Origin: Phycisphaerales bacterium
GTDB taxonomy: Bacteria > Planctomycetota > Phycisphaerae > Phycisphaerales > UBA1924
Assembly: GCA_016793015.1 (NCBI GenBank)
Contig: JAEUJD010000084.1
Coordinates: 1-40,881 of the forward strand
Length of the DNA: 40,881 nt
Direction: 5' to 3'
The position numbers and the translations under genes were made by a program. The notes beneath the pieces are model-generated. The model was not told the DNA's origin and made no database searches. It saw only the letters and a list, made by a program, of their open reading frames with translations. Shown here in pieces: positions 17,550 through 24,994 of the stretch. Each line of letters begins with the position of its first letter. Position 1 is the first letter of the stretch.

Positions 17550-19202
17550 TTACCCCAGCCGGACGCTCGCCTGATCCACAATCGCCTGCGCCACACGCTC
17601 GGGGTTGTACCCGCCGTTCAGGAATACACACGGCTTTCCCGCGGCATCCGCGATTTCCTTGGCCTCGTCCGCGTGATGGTGACCCGTGAGCTTGATGATC
17701 ACGATCACCGCCGCCGTCTCCGGCCGGCAAATCGGTGCCCGCATCGGAGCCCCGGTCCCGTGCTCGGTCAACGCCACCCACTCGGCATTCGAGAGATCGA
17801 ACGCCTCGACCAGCCGCTGCGCCGCTGCCGCGTTCCGCTCGCCCCCGATCAACACGATCTGTCTGCCCCTCAGCATCGCCCGAACATCGAGCACCTGCTT
17901 GCTCCATGCACGCGGACCCTGCGATTCCTCCTCGGTTTCCGCAATCGCACCGGCTTCTTCGAGCACGGGCAGCAGCATCTCCGCGTGGGGCGAATCGCCA
18001 GGAAAATGCGCTCCGGCCTCCGTTCCGATCGCCTCGACGATCCGCCGATCGGTCGATGCAATCCCGGCTTGCCCGAGGCGAGTGATGGCGTCGGCGACTT
18101 TGGCCCAGTGCGGGTGCGACGCCCCGACACCATCCTTCACGATCTGCCCCGCGTGATACCTGATCTGATTGATCGCCGCCCTGATGCCCTTGACCTTTGC
18201 GGCCCGCAAGTCAAACGCCGCAGCCGCGCCGCCGATCCGCCGTCGCAGTTCGGGAGAGTTTGCGGGATCGGCATTGTCGTGAACAGTCATGTAGCGATCA
18301 AGAAACACCCGCCTCTGCGTCGTTTCACGGCGCAGCCACATGAACGCGTCCTCCTGATCGCGATCGTCGTCGGACAACCACGTTTGCGCGAGCGCCGCTC
18401 GCAGCCCCGATTTGGCCTCGGCAAGCAGGCTCATCGAGTGCATTCCCTCGACCGAGTTCGGCTGCACGCCGAGTTCATCAGACTTTCGCATCAGTGCCGC
18501 GGCATCCGCGAGCGCGGAGTAACTCTCCGCGATCATCGCGAGCGTTGCATCATCCGGAGGCGTCCGCTCCCGCCAGAACACCCACAGAAAGCAACTCGGC
18601 AGCATCTTCGCCCGCGCGATCATCTCGTTCATCCGATGCCGGGTATCGAGTTCTGCCTGCTCATCCGCTGCCGCGGCACGCCTCTCGATGAATAACCGGC
18701 ACGAATCCGCCTTCAGGCGGCAGCGGGTTTCCACAACCGCAAGATCGACCTCTTCCCGCTGCACGCTGGCTGCGATCGTGTAATCAACATGCACCGCTGG
18801 AACCGAAGCAGACGCCCGCGCCCGCCCAAGATCCGCCGTCGTCCCGGTCAAAGGCAGATGCACAACCGCATCGCCGAGTTTGAGCGGCACGATCGCCGAC
18901 GACATCGGAAGTTCGATCGGCCCTGGCGCAACTTTCCGCGCGTACGAAGCCGCAGTGATCGCATCCGTCGACGGCGCGCCCTGCGTGACAGAAACGGGTT
19001 TGACCTCGACGGACTCCGAAGCAGAGGGCTGGCTATTGGTTTCAACCGGGGCGGCTATGCCCGTCTCTATTTTCGCAGTTTCCTCGCAAAGCCACTTTCC
19101 AAGTAGAGCAACCGAGCGCCGCAATGGTTCGGATCGTTCGAGGTGAGGCCGAAGTAGTTGCGCAATCGCCGCAGCAAGTTGTTGCAGATCGGGGTCGTTC
19201 AT
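17550..19202 (-). CDS. DUF2325-domain protein, function unknown
   Basis: 550 residues from ATG 19202. The C-terminus (about 440-548) has a Rossmann-like DUF2325 pattern: IVLIGGERN, then VIVIIKLTGHHHADEAKEIA and a final PCVFLNGGYNPERV. The rest is mainly helical with a Pro/Ala/Ser-rich linker (about 50-90) and several RR/ERR basic stretches; no membrane helix or signal. DUF2325 domains are found at the ends of otherwise unrelated bacterial proteins and have no established activity. It is bracketed by two identical 24-nt hairpin repeats. Upstream of Hpt by 90 bp, it may share a transcript. Confidence 0.7.
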   Translation of the reverse strand: MNDPDLQQLAAAIAQLLRPHLERSEPLRRSVALLGKWLCEETAKIETGIAAPVETNSQPSASESVEVKPVSVTQGAPSTDAITAASYARKVAPGPIELPMSSAIVPLKLGDAVVHLPLTGTTADLGRARASASVPAVHVDYTIAASVQREEVDLAVVETRCRLKADSCRLFIERRAAAADEQAELDTRHRMNEMIARAKMLPSCFLWVFWRERTPPDDATLAMIAESYSALADAAALMRKSDELGVQPNSVEGMHSMSLLAEAKSGLRAALAQTWLSDDDRDQEDAFMWLRRETTQRRVFLDRYMTVHDNADPANSPELRRRIGGAAAAFDLRAAKVKGIRAAINQIRYHAGQIVKDGVGASHPHWAKVADAITRLGQAGIASTDRRIVEAIGTEAGAHFPGDSPHAEMLLPVLEEAGAIAETEEESQGPRAWSKQVLDVRAMLRGRQIVLIGGERNAAAAQRLVEAFDLSNAEWVALTEHGTGAPMRAPICRPETAAVIVIIKLTGHHHADEAKEIADAAGKPCVFLNGGYNPERVAQAIVDQASVRLG

Positions 19203-19354
19203 GTGCGTGTCCTTTGTTCATCTATGGGTGTCGAAGGGTGGTTCAGCTATGGGTTTCAATCGGAGTGCGCCCCAAACCGCGAAGCACAATCTTCGCGAGG
19301 CCACACCGAGTGTAATCGCATGCCGAGCCAACCGCCCACGTCGCAACGTCCATG

Positions 19355-19378
19355 GTGGCACCGCCCTTCCGGGCGGTG
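19355..19378. repeat. Short palindromic dispersed repeat, copy 2
   Basis: Identical over 24 nt to 17481-17504, with the stem ACCGCCC/GGGCGGT at 19360-19377. The adjoining left flank (CATnGTGG) is shared too, suggesting a slightly longer element. Confidence 0.7.
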
Positions 19379-19444
19379 ATCCCCTGCATCGCATTGCGCC
19401 ACCCGCCGCTTCGCGCACGTTCATTCCGAAGCGCAATCAGCCCG

Positions 19445-19479
19445 CCCCCAACCCTCGCTCCCATCAGGGAGGGGGCTTC
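19445..19479 (+). repeat. 35-nt inverted repeat, distal arm
   Basis: Matches the reverse complement of 20092-20126 at 34 of 35 positions (single A/C difference). It begins CCCCCAACCCTCGCTCCCAT. It lies 21 nt beyond the sigma-factor stop codon. The following CTTCTGCATCGCGCGA (19476-19491) recurs with one change at 24677-24692. Confidence 0.85.
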
Positions 19480-19500
19480 TGCATCGCGCGATCGAATGCA

Positions 19501-20157
19501 TCAGCCATTCTGCGGCACCGCACGATCAAGATCGCTCCGCAACCACGCCCGTGCAAACGCCCAGTCGCGCTTCACCGTGCGCTCAGAGACGCCCAGAGCC
19601 AGCGCCGTGCTGGCGAGATCTAGCCCGGTGAAGAAGCGGAGGCGGACAACTGCCGCGGCCTGCGGATCAACCTTTTCAAATCGCTGAATGGCATCATCAA
19701 GCGCCAGAAAACCCTCTTCATTCTCATCAGCCGCCGCGGATTCCATCCCGCTGAGCCGGAGCGCAACCTTGCGGCCCTGATCCGTCACGCCATCGCGCCC
19801 AAACTTGGCACGGGCACGATCAATCAGTATCCGCCTCATCGCCTCCGCCGCGGCAGAGTAGAAATGCCCGCGATTCGCCCACGGAATCTCGCGTGGCCCG
19901 ACAAGTTTTAGATAAGCCTCGTGGACGAGTGCGGTGGCGGAGAGAGTGTGGCCAGCACCGGCGTTGCGTTCGCTGGCCATCTGGTTTTGGGCGGCGGCGC
20001 GGAGTTGGTTGTAAACGAGGGGGAGGAGATCGTTGATGGATTGGGCGTTTGGAGATTGGAGGAGCAGAGTAATGTCCGCTGCGCCTTCTCCGAAGCCCCC
20101 TCCCGGATGGGAGCGAGGGTTGGGGGTGGGTTGCTTTTGGATATTTTCTTCACTCAT
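19501..20157 (-). CDS. ECF sigma factor, PF07638 (Planctomycete Sigma70_ECF) type
   Basis: 218 residues from ATG 20157; an in-frame ATG at 20172 is possible, and upstream sequence is repeat DNA. Region 2 (about 40-110) includes LVHEAYLKLVG and ANRGHFYSAAAEAMRRILID, the hallmark of PF07638; region 4 (about 145-212) has the helix-turn-helix DLASTALALGVSERTVKRDW. It directs RNA polymerase to unknown promoters. This class lacks an obvious anti-sigma gene and often neighbours Ser/Thr kinases, as here (WD40 kinase upstream, same strand), so control by phosphorylation is plausible. Residues about 9-22 (TPNPRSHPGGGFGEG) are encoded by a dispersed repeat and are probably a dispensable tail. Confidence 0.9.
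   Translation of the reverse strand: MSEENIQKQPTPNPRSHPGGGFGEGAADITLLLQSPNAQSINDLLPLVYNQLRAAAQNQMASERNAGAGHTLSATALVHEAYLKLVGPREIPWANRGHFYSAAAEAMRRILIDRARAKFGRDGVTDQGRKVALRLSGMESAAADENEEGFLALDDAIQRFEKVDPQAAAVVRLRFFTGLDLASTALALGVSERTVKRDWAFARAWLRSDLDRAVPQNG
20092..20126 (-). repeat. 35-nt inverted repeat, proximal arm inside the ECF sigma coding sequence
   Basis: Reverse complement of 19445-19479 at 34 of 35 positions. It lies in the 5' end of the sigma gene and encodes the Pro/Gly-rich N-terminal tail. The pair faces inward across the gene. Confidence 0.85.
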
Positions 20158-20195
20158 ATCACACCCACCCATCTCATCCCCATGCCGCGGCCCGA

Positions 20196-20534
20196 AACGA
20201 TCGCCCCTTTCGCCCACAGGGCGCACGATCGTTGCCGGCGGCCTCAGCCGCCGGAGACAGCCTCCAGCAATCTCCCGCCCGGCAGGGCGGACGAACTCTC
20301 GTTCAATACAACTCCCGCTTCGGAGAAGCGGGCCACCAAGAAGCGCCAACAAAAAGAGCCAACCTGATTTTCGCTTCGCCCCGACGGGGCGCAGGCTTGT
20401 AGCCACGGGTGCAGCCGGCGTTTCGACGGCGCAACCCGTGGAAGACCGGCAGCGCAAGCCCGCCCCAGCAGGGGCGGAGGATCGTTCGTGATCGGTGCGT
20501 GAACAACGCTACAACCCGCGGCCCCATTGGGGCC
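20196..20534. repeat. Array of eight GC-rich hairpins between ECF sigma factor and kinase genes
   Basis: Within the 574-nt gene-free stretch 20158-20731, eight perfect stems follow one another. They are: AACGATCG/CGATCGTT (20196-20233, with CGCCC/GGGCG nested inside); CCGGCGGC/GCCGCCGG (20235-20254); CCGCCC/GGGCGG (20275-20290); CCCGCTT/AAGCGGG (20314-20332); CGCCCC/GGGGCG (20377-20391); CCACGGGT/ACCCGTGG (20403-20441); CCGCCCC/GGGGCGG (20460-20477); GGCCCC/GGGGCC (20520-20534). No ORF with protein character is present. It looks like a composite of REP-like elements. The remainder, 20535-20731, shows nothing recognisable. Confidence 0.8.
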
Positions 20535-20731
20535 TAGGTGTGGAAGGATCGTCTGCTGACGGCTTCGATCTGCCGCGATCCGGGCGATGATAAATTTCTG
20601 GCCTGCGCTGCGGGAGTTGGAGCGGTACTTGTGAGCGGGGCCAAAGTCTTGCTCGCGGTGCACGGATCGCTTGGGGTGCGGGTGCGAACGCTGCGGATGT
20701 TTTGGACGATGCTGGGTGGTTGTAGTGAGTG

Positions 20732-23700
20732 TCATGGGTTTGATGCGGCGTTTTGAACAGGCTCATCCTTCTTCGGCGGCGTGTACTCCCACTTCTCCGC
20801 CTTCGCGAGCAGAAGCGTCTTCACGCGGGGCGCGACTTCCGCAGCGGTCACGGCGGCAAGGATGGCGGATTTGTCGGTTTGAGTCTTCTCGATCGCCGCC
20901 GTGGCGATCGCGTTAAACTTCACGGCTGCATCACGCTCTATATCTTCCATCCGATCACGAAGCGTTCGCCAGGCAACGAGTTTTCGCAAAGGCGAGAGCG
21001 AGGTGTCGGCCCGGAGTGCGGCATTCAGTTCCGGCGTCGGCAGCGGGCCGCTTAACAAAGACTCGACGTACTTGTTCGCCTCGGGCTGCTCGGCCCATTC
21101 GCGTTCGCGGTCTTTGAGCCGCTCGGCGGGATCGCGGATGTCCCAGATCATGCCCGTTCGATCCGCATATTTCAAAACCAAACGTGAACCATCTGCCGAC
21201 AGCTTCATGTCAACCGCAGTCGCAGGAATCCGAATGACCGCTATTTCGCGAAGCCCGTCGGCGAAGAAGAATCGAATAGTCGAATCATCGAAACTTTTGA
21301 TAATCCGGGAGCCATCACCAAGTACGAGGGCACTGAGCACACCTCCGCTGTTTGCTCCCGATTCGCGGCCGATGGACGCCGAATTGTCGGGGAGTTCCTG
21401 GTGGTGATCGGTGCCAATGCTCGCGAAATACTCCGGGACCATGCTCGCGAGTTCCATGGGGAGGAGACTGCTGTCGTTCATGAAGATCTCGGGGCCACTG
21501 AGTTCAAGGTTCAAGAGCAGGCAGCAGCTTGGTTCGACGTCGGAGGATACATGAGCAAGCGCATAGCGACCATTCCCAGAAAAAGTAAATGATGTCGGAT
21601 AGCCCGGAAGCTCGACCGCATCCGTTCGCTGCCGGTCGCCAAAGTCCCGCAGGCGAATAGTTTGGTCGCTCGCGCCCGTCAAAATAAACTTCCCGCCAGG
21701 TACGAAAGCGGCTACGCTGGAAGACCGCATCGTCGGCGAGGCCGGAGTTCCATCGAGATTCCATAGTCGGCCCAAACCTGTTTCAGAAGCGGTCAACACA
21801 AGGCGGCCATTGGCGCTGAACTCGGCAGTTTCCATGTGACCGCGGGTTGAAAGATGCGGTGCGATTGAGGCACCCTCGCGATTCCACAGGAATGCGTCAT
21901 TCCCGGCCCGTGTTAACACCACTTGTCCGTCCGGGCTAAACACGGCGGCTTCCACCGTCAGTCGTCCACCCATCGGGCTTCCGACCTGCTTGGCGTTGAG
22001 GTTCCACAGCTGAGCGCGGAAGCCCCCGCAAGTCAAAACAAGTTGTCCGTCGGGGCTGAACACCGCGCTTTCCAACTTGTCGGCATGAGAGAACGGCTCT
22101 CCAACTCTCGATCCGGATGCCATCCACAACTGAGCAGAAGACCGCATCTTTGTCAGGACGAAATTGCCGTCAGGACTGAATTGGGCCGAAGAAACCTCCT
22201 CATTGTGCAGCAGCGGCGTGCCGACTTGCATTCCCGTCAGATTCCAAAGGCGAACAGTCTTGTCGGTATCGACTGTGGCGATGCGTTGACCGTCCTGGCT
22301 GATTGATACGGACTGGACGGCGAATTCGTGAGGAAGGGGTTTGCCAATCGGGGCACCCTCCAGCGTCCACAGACGCACAGTCTTTTTCCCATCAATCGTC
22401 ACTACAAAGGCATGATCCTCGCCAAAGAAACAGCCCATCTCGGTATCCGCGGCACCAAACAACGGTCGAGTGGGGTTGCCAGCGGTGTCGTAGACCTTTG
22501 GCGCTTCGCCCAAAGCAATGATGTGATTTCCGTCTCTTGTAAAGGCAGCGGCCTCTGGCAACTGAGCAATGACACTGTTTGCTTTGGCCTTTAGGAATTT
22601 CCACTCCCAGCCCCGCTTGCTTTCCGGACACGCTTCAAGCCGTTGACGGGCTTCGGGCCAGTTGTTGGCCTGCATCGACGCCTGCGCCAACGCGATGTTT
22701 GCGGTGTACGCGCCCCACTCGGCCGCTTCGGTCTGCGTAACGAGGGAAGCATTTGCCGCCTTGAGGTCGTCCCGCGCACTCTGAGCGATGCTTGCGTTGT
22801 TGATCGCAACGCGTGCGTTGAATTGCGCGAAATACATCGCGGTGGACGTCGTTGCAATGCCGACAAGCAGAGTGATCGCGACTGCGCTGGCACCGGCAGC
22901 GAAGCGCCGATTTCGATTCACAAACTTCCGCACCCGATACCACACTGTCGGCGGCGCGGCCTCCACCGCATCCCCGCTCAAATGCCTTTCCACATCCTGC
23001 GCCAGTGCCGCGGCAGTCTCGTATCTGCGCCCGCGATCCTTATCAAGACACCGCAGGGCGATCCAATCTAGTTCGCCCTTGATGAGTGTGCCAAGTCGCG
23101 ATGGATCGACATTTCTTGCGGCCGCGGCGGAGGCCACCGAACCGACATCTCTTGTCAGGCGCAGGCTCGGAGCGGGCGGTTCTTCTTCCTTGATGATGCG
23201 TTGGAGTTCGGCGTATGCCGCGGAGCGCAAGCGAGCGGCATCAAACGGCGTGCTGCCTACGAGCAGTTCATAGAGCAAGACGCCGAGGGAATAGACATCG
23301 GTGCGGATGTCGATATCGAGGCTGCCTTCGGCTTGCTCGGGGCTCATGTATTCGGGCGTACCGATTAACTGGTGGTGTTCGGTGAAGAGCGTCTTCTCCG
23401 TCAACCGCGAGGCGGTCGCCTTCGCGATGCCGAAGTCGATCACCTTCGCAAACGCACGCCCATCGTGCATGCTCACGATGATGTTGCTCGGCTTGAGATC
23501 GCGGTGGATGACGCCTTTGCTGTGGGCGTGCTGCACAGCGCGGCAGACCTGCAAAAACAACTCCAACCGCTGCTTCAGTTCCAGCCGGTGGGCATCGCAG
23601 AACTTGGTGATGGTGTCGCCCTTCACCAGTTCCATCACGAAAAATGGGCGGCCGGATTCGGTCGCGCCGGCGTCGAGCACCCGGGCGATGTTGGGGTGGT

Positions 23701-24133
23701 CCATGATCGCCAGGGCCTGACGCTCCTGTTCGAAGCGGGCGATCACCTGGCGGGTGTCCATGCCGAGTTTGATGATCTTGAGGGCGACCCGGCGCTGGAC
23801 GGGCTTGGACTGCTCGGCCATGAAGACGCTGCCGAAGCCGCCTTCACCGATGAGTTGAAGCAATTTGTACAGCCCGATGCGTGTGCCGGGCCCTTCGACC
23901 AAGGGCATCGAGATGTGTTCGCGTGCGGTTGTGCCCCCCACCCCCATCTCTCCCGTCGGCGCAGACAAAAACGTCCCGTCCGCTTCCGCCGCCTTCACCA
24001 GTTCATCGATGCGGGCCCGCAGCGCCGCATTGCCCTGGCACGCGCCATCGAGAAATGCCGCTCGCTCGGCAGCAGGGCGCTGCATCGCGAGATCGAAGAG
24101 TTCACGCAATCTGGTGTGATCGACGTTGGTCAA
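20732..24133 (-). CDS. Hanks-type Ser/Thr protein kinase with C-terminal WD40-like propeller
   Basis: 1133 residues; start TTG 24133 (MTNVDHTRLRELFDLA), the only start consistent with the N-terminal helical segment seen in planctomycete kinases. Kinase domain about 86-390: GEGGFGSV (96-103), Lys119 in VALKI, HRDLKPSN (210-217, catalytic D212), DFG (233-235), GTPEYMSPEQ. One membrane helix about 410-432 places the kinase in the cytoplasm. Outside, a short coiled region (AQSARDDLKAANASL) precedes WD40-like repeats from about 510 to 1040 (repeated FSPDG and RLWNLDG blades). All catalytic residues are present, so it should be active. Adjacent PF07638 sigma factor is a candidate target. The propeller may sense a ligand or protein. 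Confidence 0.93.
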   Translation of the reverse strand: MTNVDHTRLRELFDLAMQRPAAERAAFLDGACQGNAALRARIDELVKAAEADGTFLSAPTGEMGVGGTTAREHISMPLVEGPGTRIGLYKLLQLIGEGGFGSVFMAEQSKPVQRRVALKIIKLGMDTRQVIARFEQERQALAIMDHPNIARVLDAGATESGRPFFVMELVKGDTITKFCDAHRLELKQRLELFLQVCRAVQHAHSKGVIHRDLKPSNIIVSMHDGRAFAKVIDFGIAKATASRLTEKTLFTEHHQLIGTPEYMSPEQAEGSLDIDIRTDVYSLGVLLYELLVGSTPFDAARLRSAAYAELQRIIKEEEPPAPSLRLTRDVGSVASAAAARNVDPSRLGTLIKGELDWIALRCLDKDRGRRYETAAALAQDVERHLSGDAVEAAPPTVWYRVRKFVNRNRRFAAGASAVAITLLVGIATTSTAMYFAQFNARVAINNASIAQSARDDLKAANASLVTQTEAAEWGAYTANIALAQASMQANNWPEARQRLEACPESKRGWEWKFLKAKANSVIAQLPEAAAFTRDGNHIIALGEAPKVYDTAGNPTRPLFGAADTEMGCFFGEDHAFVVTIDGKKTVRLWTLEGAPIGKPLPHEFAVQSVSISQDGQRIATVDTDKTVRLWNLTGMQVGTPLLHNEEVSSAQFSPDGNFVLTKMRSSAQLWMASGSRVGEPFSHADKLESAVFSPDGQLVLTCGGFRAQLWNLNAKQVGSPMGGRLTVEAAVFSPDGQVVLTRAGNDAFLWNREGASIAPHLSTRGHMETAEFSANGRLVLTASETGLGRLWNLDGTPASPTMRSSSVAAFVPGGKFILTGASDQTIRLRDFGDRQRTDAVELPGYPTSFTFSGNGRYALAHVSSDVEPSCCLLLNLELSGPEIFMNDSSLLPMELASMVPEYFASIGTDHHQELPDNSASIGRESGANSGGVLSALVLGDGSRIIKSFDDSTIRFFFADGLREIAVIRIPATAVDMKLSADGSRLVLKYADRTGMIWDIRDPAERLKDREREWAEQPEANKYVESLLSGPLPTPELNAALRADTSLSPLRKLVAWRTLRDRMEDIERDAAVKFNAIATAAIEKTQTDKSAILAAVTAAEVAPRVKTLLLAKAEKWEYTPPKKDEPVQNAASNP

Positions 24134-24705
24134 AAAAACCCCCTGTGCCGTGGATGTGATCGTACTGGATGCTGAGGCGAAGAAGTGGCGTAGTGACAGA
24201 GTGGCAAACTGGCAGAGTGAAAAACTGGTCGGGTTCCGAAGTGCGCCCCCACCCCCTGAAACCCCCAGAACCCAAAGCCGACCGCCTGCCGCGACTTCGG
24301 AACCCAGACCAAGTGCCCCTGCGGAGGTGTTCGCAGGTTCATGGCTTCAAGCGGCGGCCGGCGAAAACAGGGGCCAGCAATCTTGGAGATTGCTTTGCCA
24401 AAGTACGAACGTTCCGATCCATTGGGAGAGTTGGACAAAGACAGGCACCGGCGAACGAAGGTGGTTCACCTTCGCCCACGAATCACGACGGATCTTCCTC
24501 AGGCCGATTCATCGGTCTTGCCCCGCTCGGAGGCCACCGCTTCAGCGGCGGTACGCGTCGCAGTCTCAATTCCATTTCTTCTTCTGAGTCTTGAGCCCGT
24601 TTCCAACGGGCTTCCCGCGCTCTTGGCTTGAGCCACAGGCACTCTCTTCCCCCAAAAAACCTCCCGCTGGAGGCAGCTTCTGCATTGCGCGAACTGCGTT
24701 CTGGC
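24134..24705. other. Repeat-rich gene-free region
   Basis: 572 nt with no convincing gene. 24190-24227 is a chain of (A/G)GTGGC(A/G)(A/T)A- and GACAGAGTGGCA-type short direct repeats. 24231-24305 is a 12-bp perfect inverted repeat (GGGTTCCGAAGT/ACTTCGGAACCC) with a 51-nt spacer. 24594-24612 is an 8-bp hairpin AGCCCGTT-TCC-AACGGGCT and 24660-24673 a 5-bp one. 24677-24692 repeats 19476-19491 with one change. The kinase promoter must lie at its left end but was not recognised. Confidence 0.6.
24231..24305. repeat. 12-bp perfect inverted repeat with 51-nt spacer
   Basis: Arms GGGTTCCGAAGT (24231-24242) and ACTTCGGAACCC (24294-24305) match over 12 of 12 bases. It lies about 100 bp upstream of the WD40 kinase. 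It resembles miniature-element ends, but no target-site duplication was found. Confidence 0.6.
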
Positions 24706-24933
24706 TTAGTGGCTGCCGCAACCGCCGTGGGGCTTACCGCACCCGCAGCCCCCACCCATCCCCAGCGAAACCGACCTTCCCTCCGCACCCTTCGCGGCAA
24801 ACGTCGAGAATTTCCGCGTGAAAACGCGGCCTTTTCCGGCCGGGTCGGCCACCGGCTTGTCGGCATCCGCCATCGGCCTCATCAGTTCGATCACCGTTCC
24901 GTCGGTCTGGCACTGGTATTCGTACAGGGGCAT
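24706..24933 (-). CDS. FmdB-like small zinc-ribbon protein
   Basis: 75 residues from ATG 24933 with AAGG about 9 nt upstream. Starts MPLYEYQC, the FmdB family signature, and ends in a Gly/Cys-rich tail (GGGCGCGKPHGGC) typical of the family. In standard FmdB proteins a CxxC follows the YEYxC motif; here the second and later cysteines of the first knuckle are missing (CQTDGTVIEL), so zinc binding by the N-terminal ribbon is doubtful. Function of the family is not established; it was named for a regulator in amide-utilisation operons. Divergent from the zinc-ribbon kinase, 61 bp apart. Confidence 0.8.
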   Translation of the reverse strand: MPLYEYQCQTDGTVIELMRPMADADKPVADPAGKGRVFTRKFSTFAAKGAEGRSVSLGMGGGCGCGKPHGGCGSH

Positions 24934-24994
24934 TGGTGAATCCCTTCATTCTCTACTACATTCATACGCTGGTTCTCTACCGCAAGGAATGCCC

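Larger units (their letters stand above)
19203..19500. other. Intergenic region with two dispersed repeats
   Basis: 298 nt between sigma factor stop and DUF2325 start. No gene seen. It contains the second 24-nt hairpin repeat (19355-19378) and one arm of the 35-nt inverted repeat that brackets the sigma gene (19445-19479). The promoter of the DUF2325 gene should be here but was not recognised. Confidence 0.5.
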
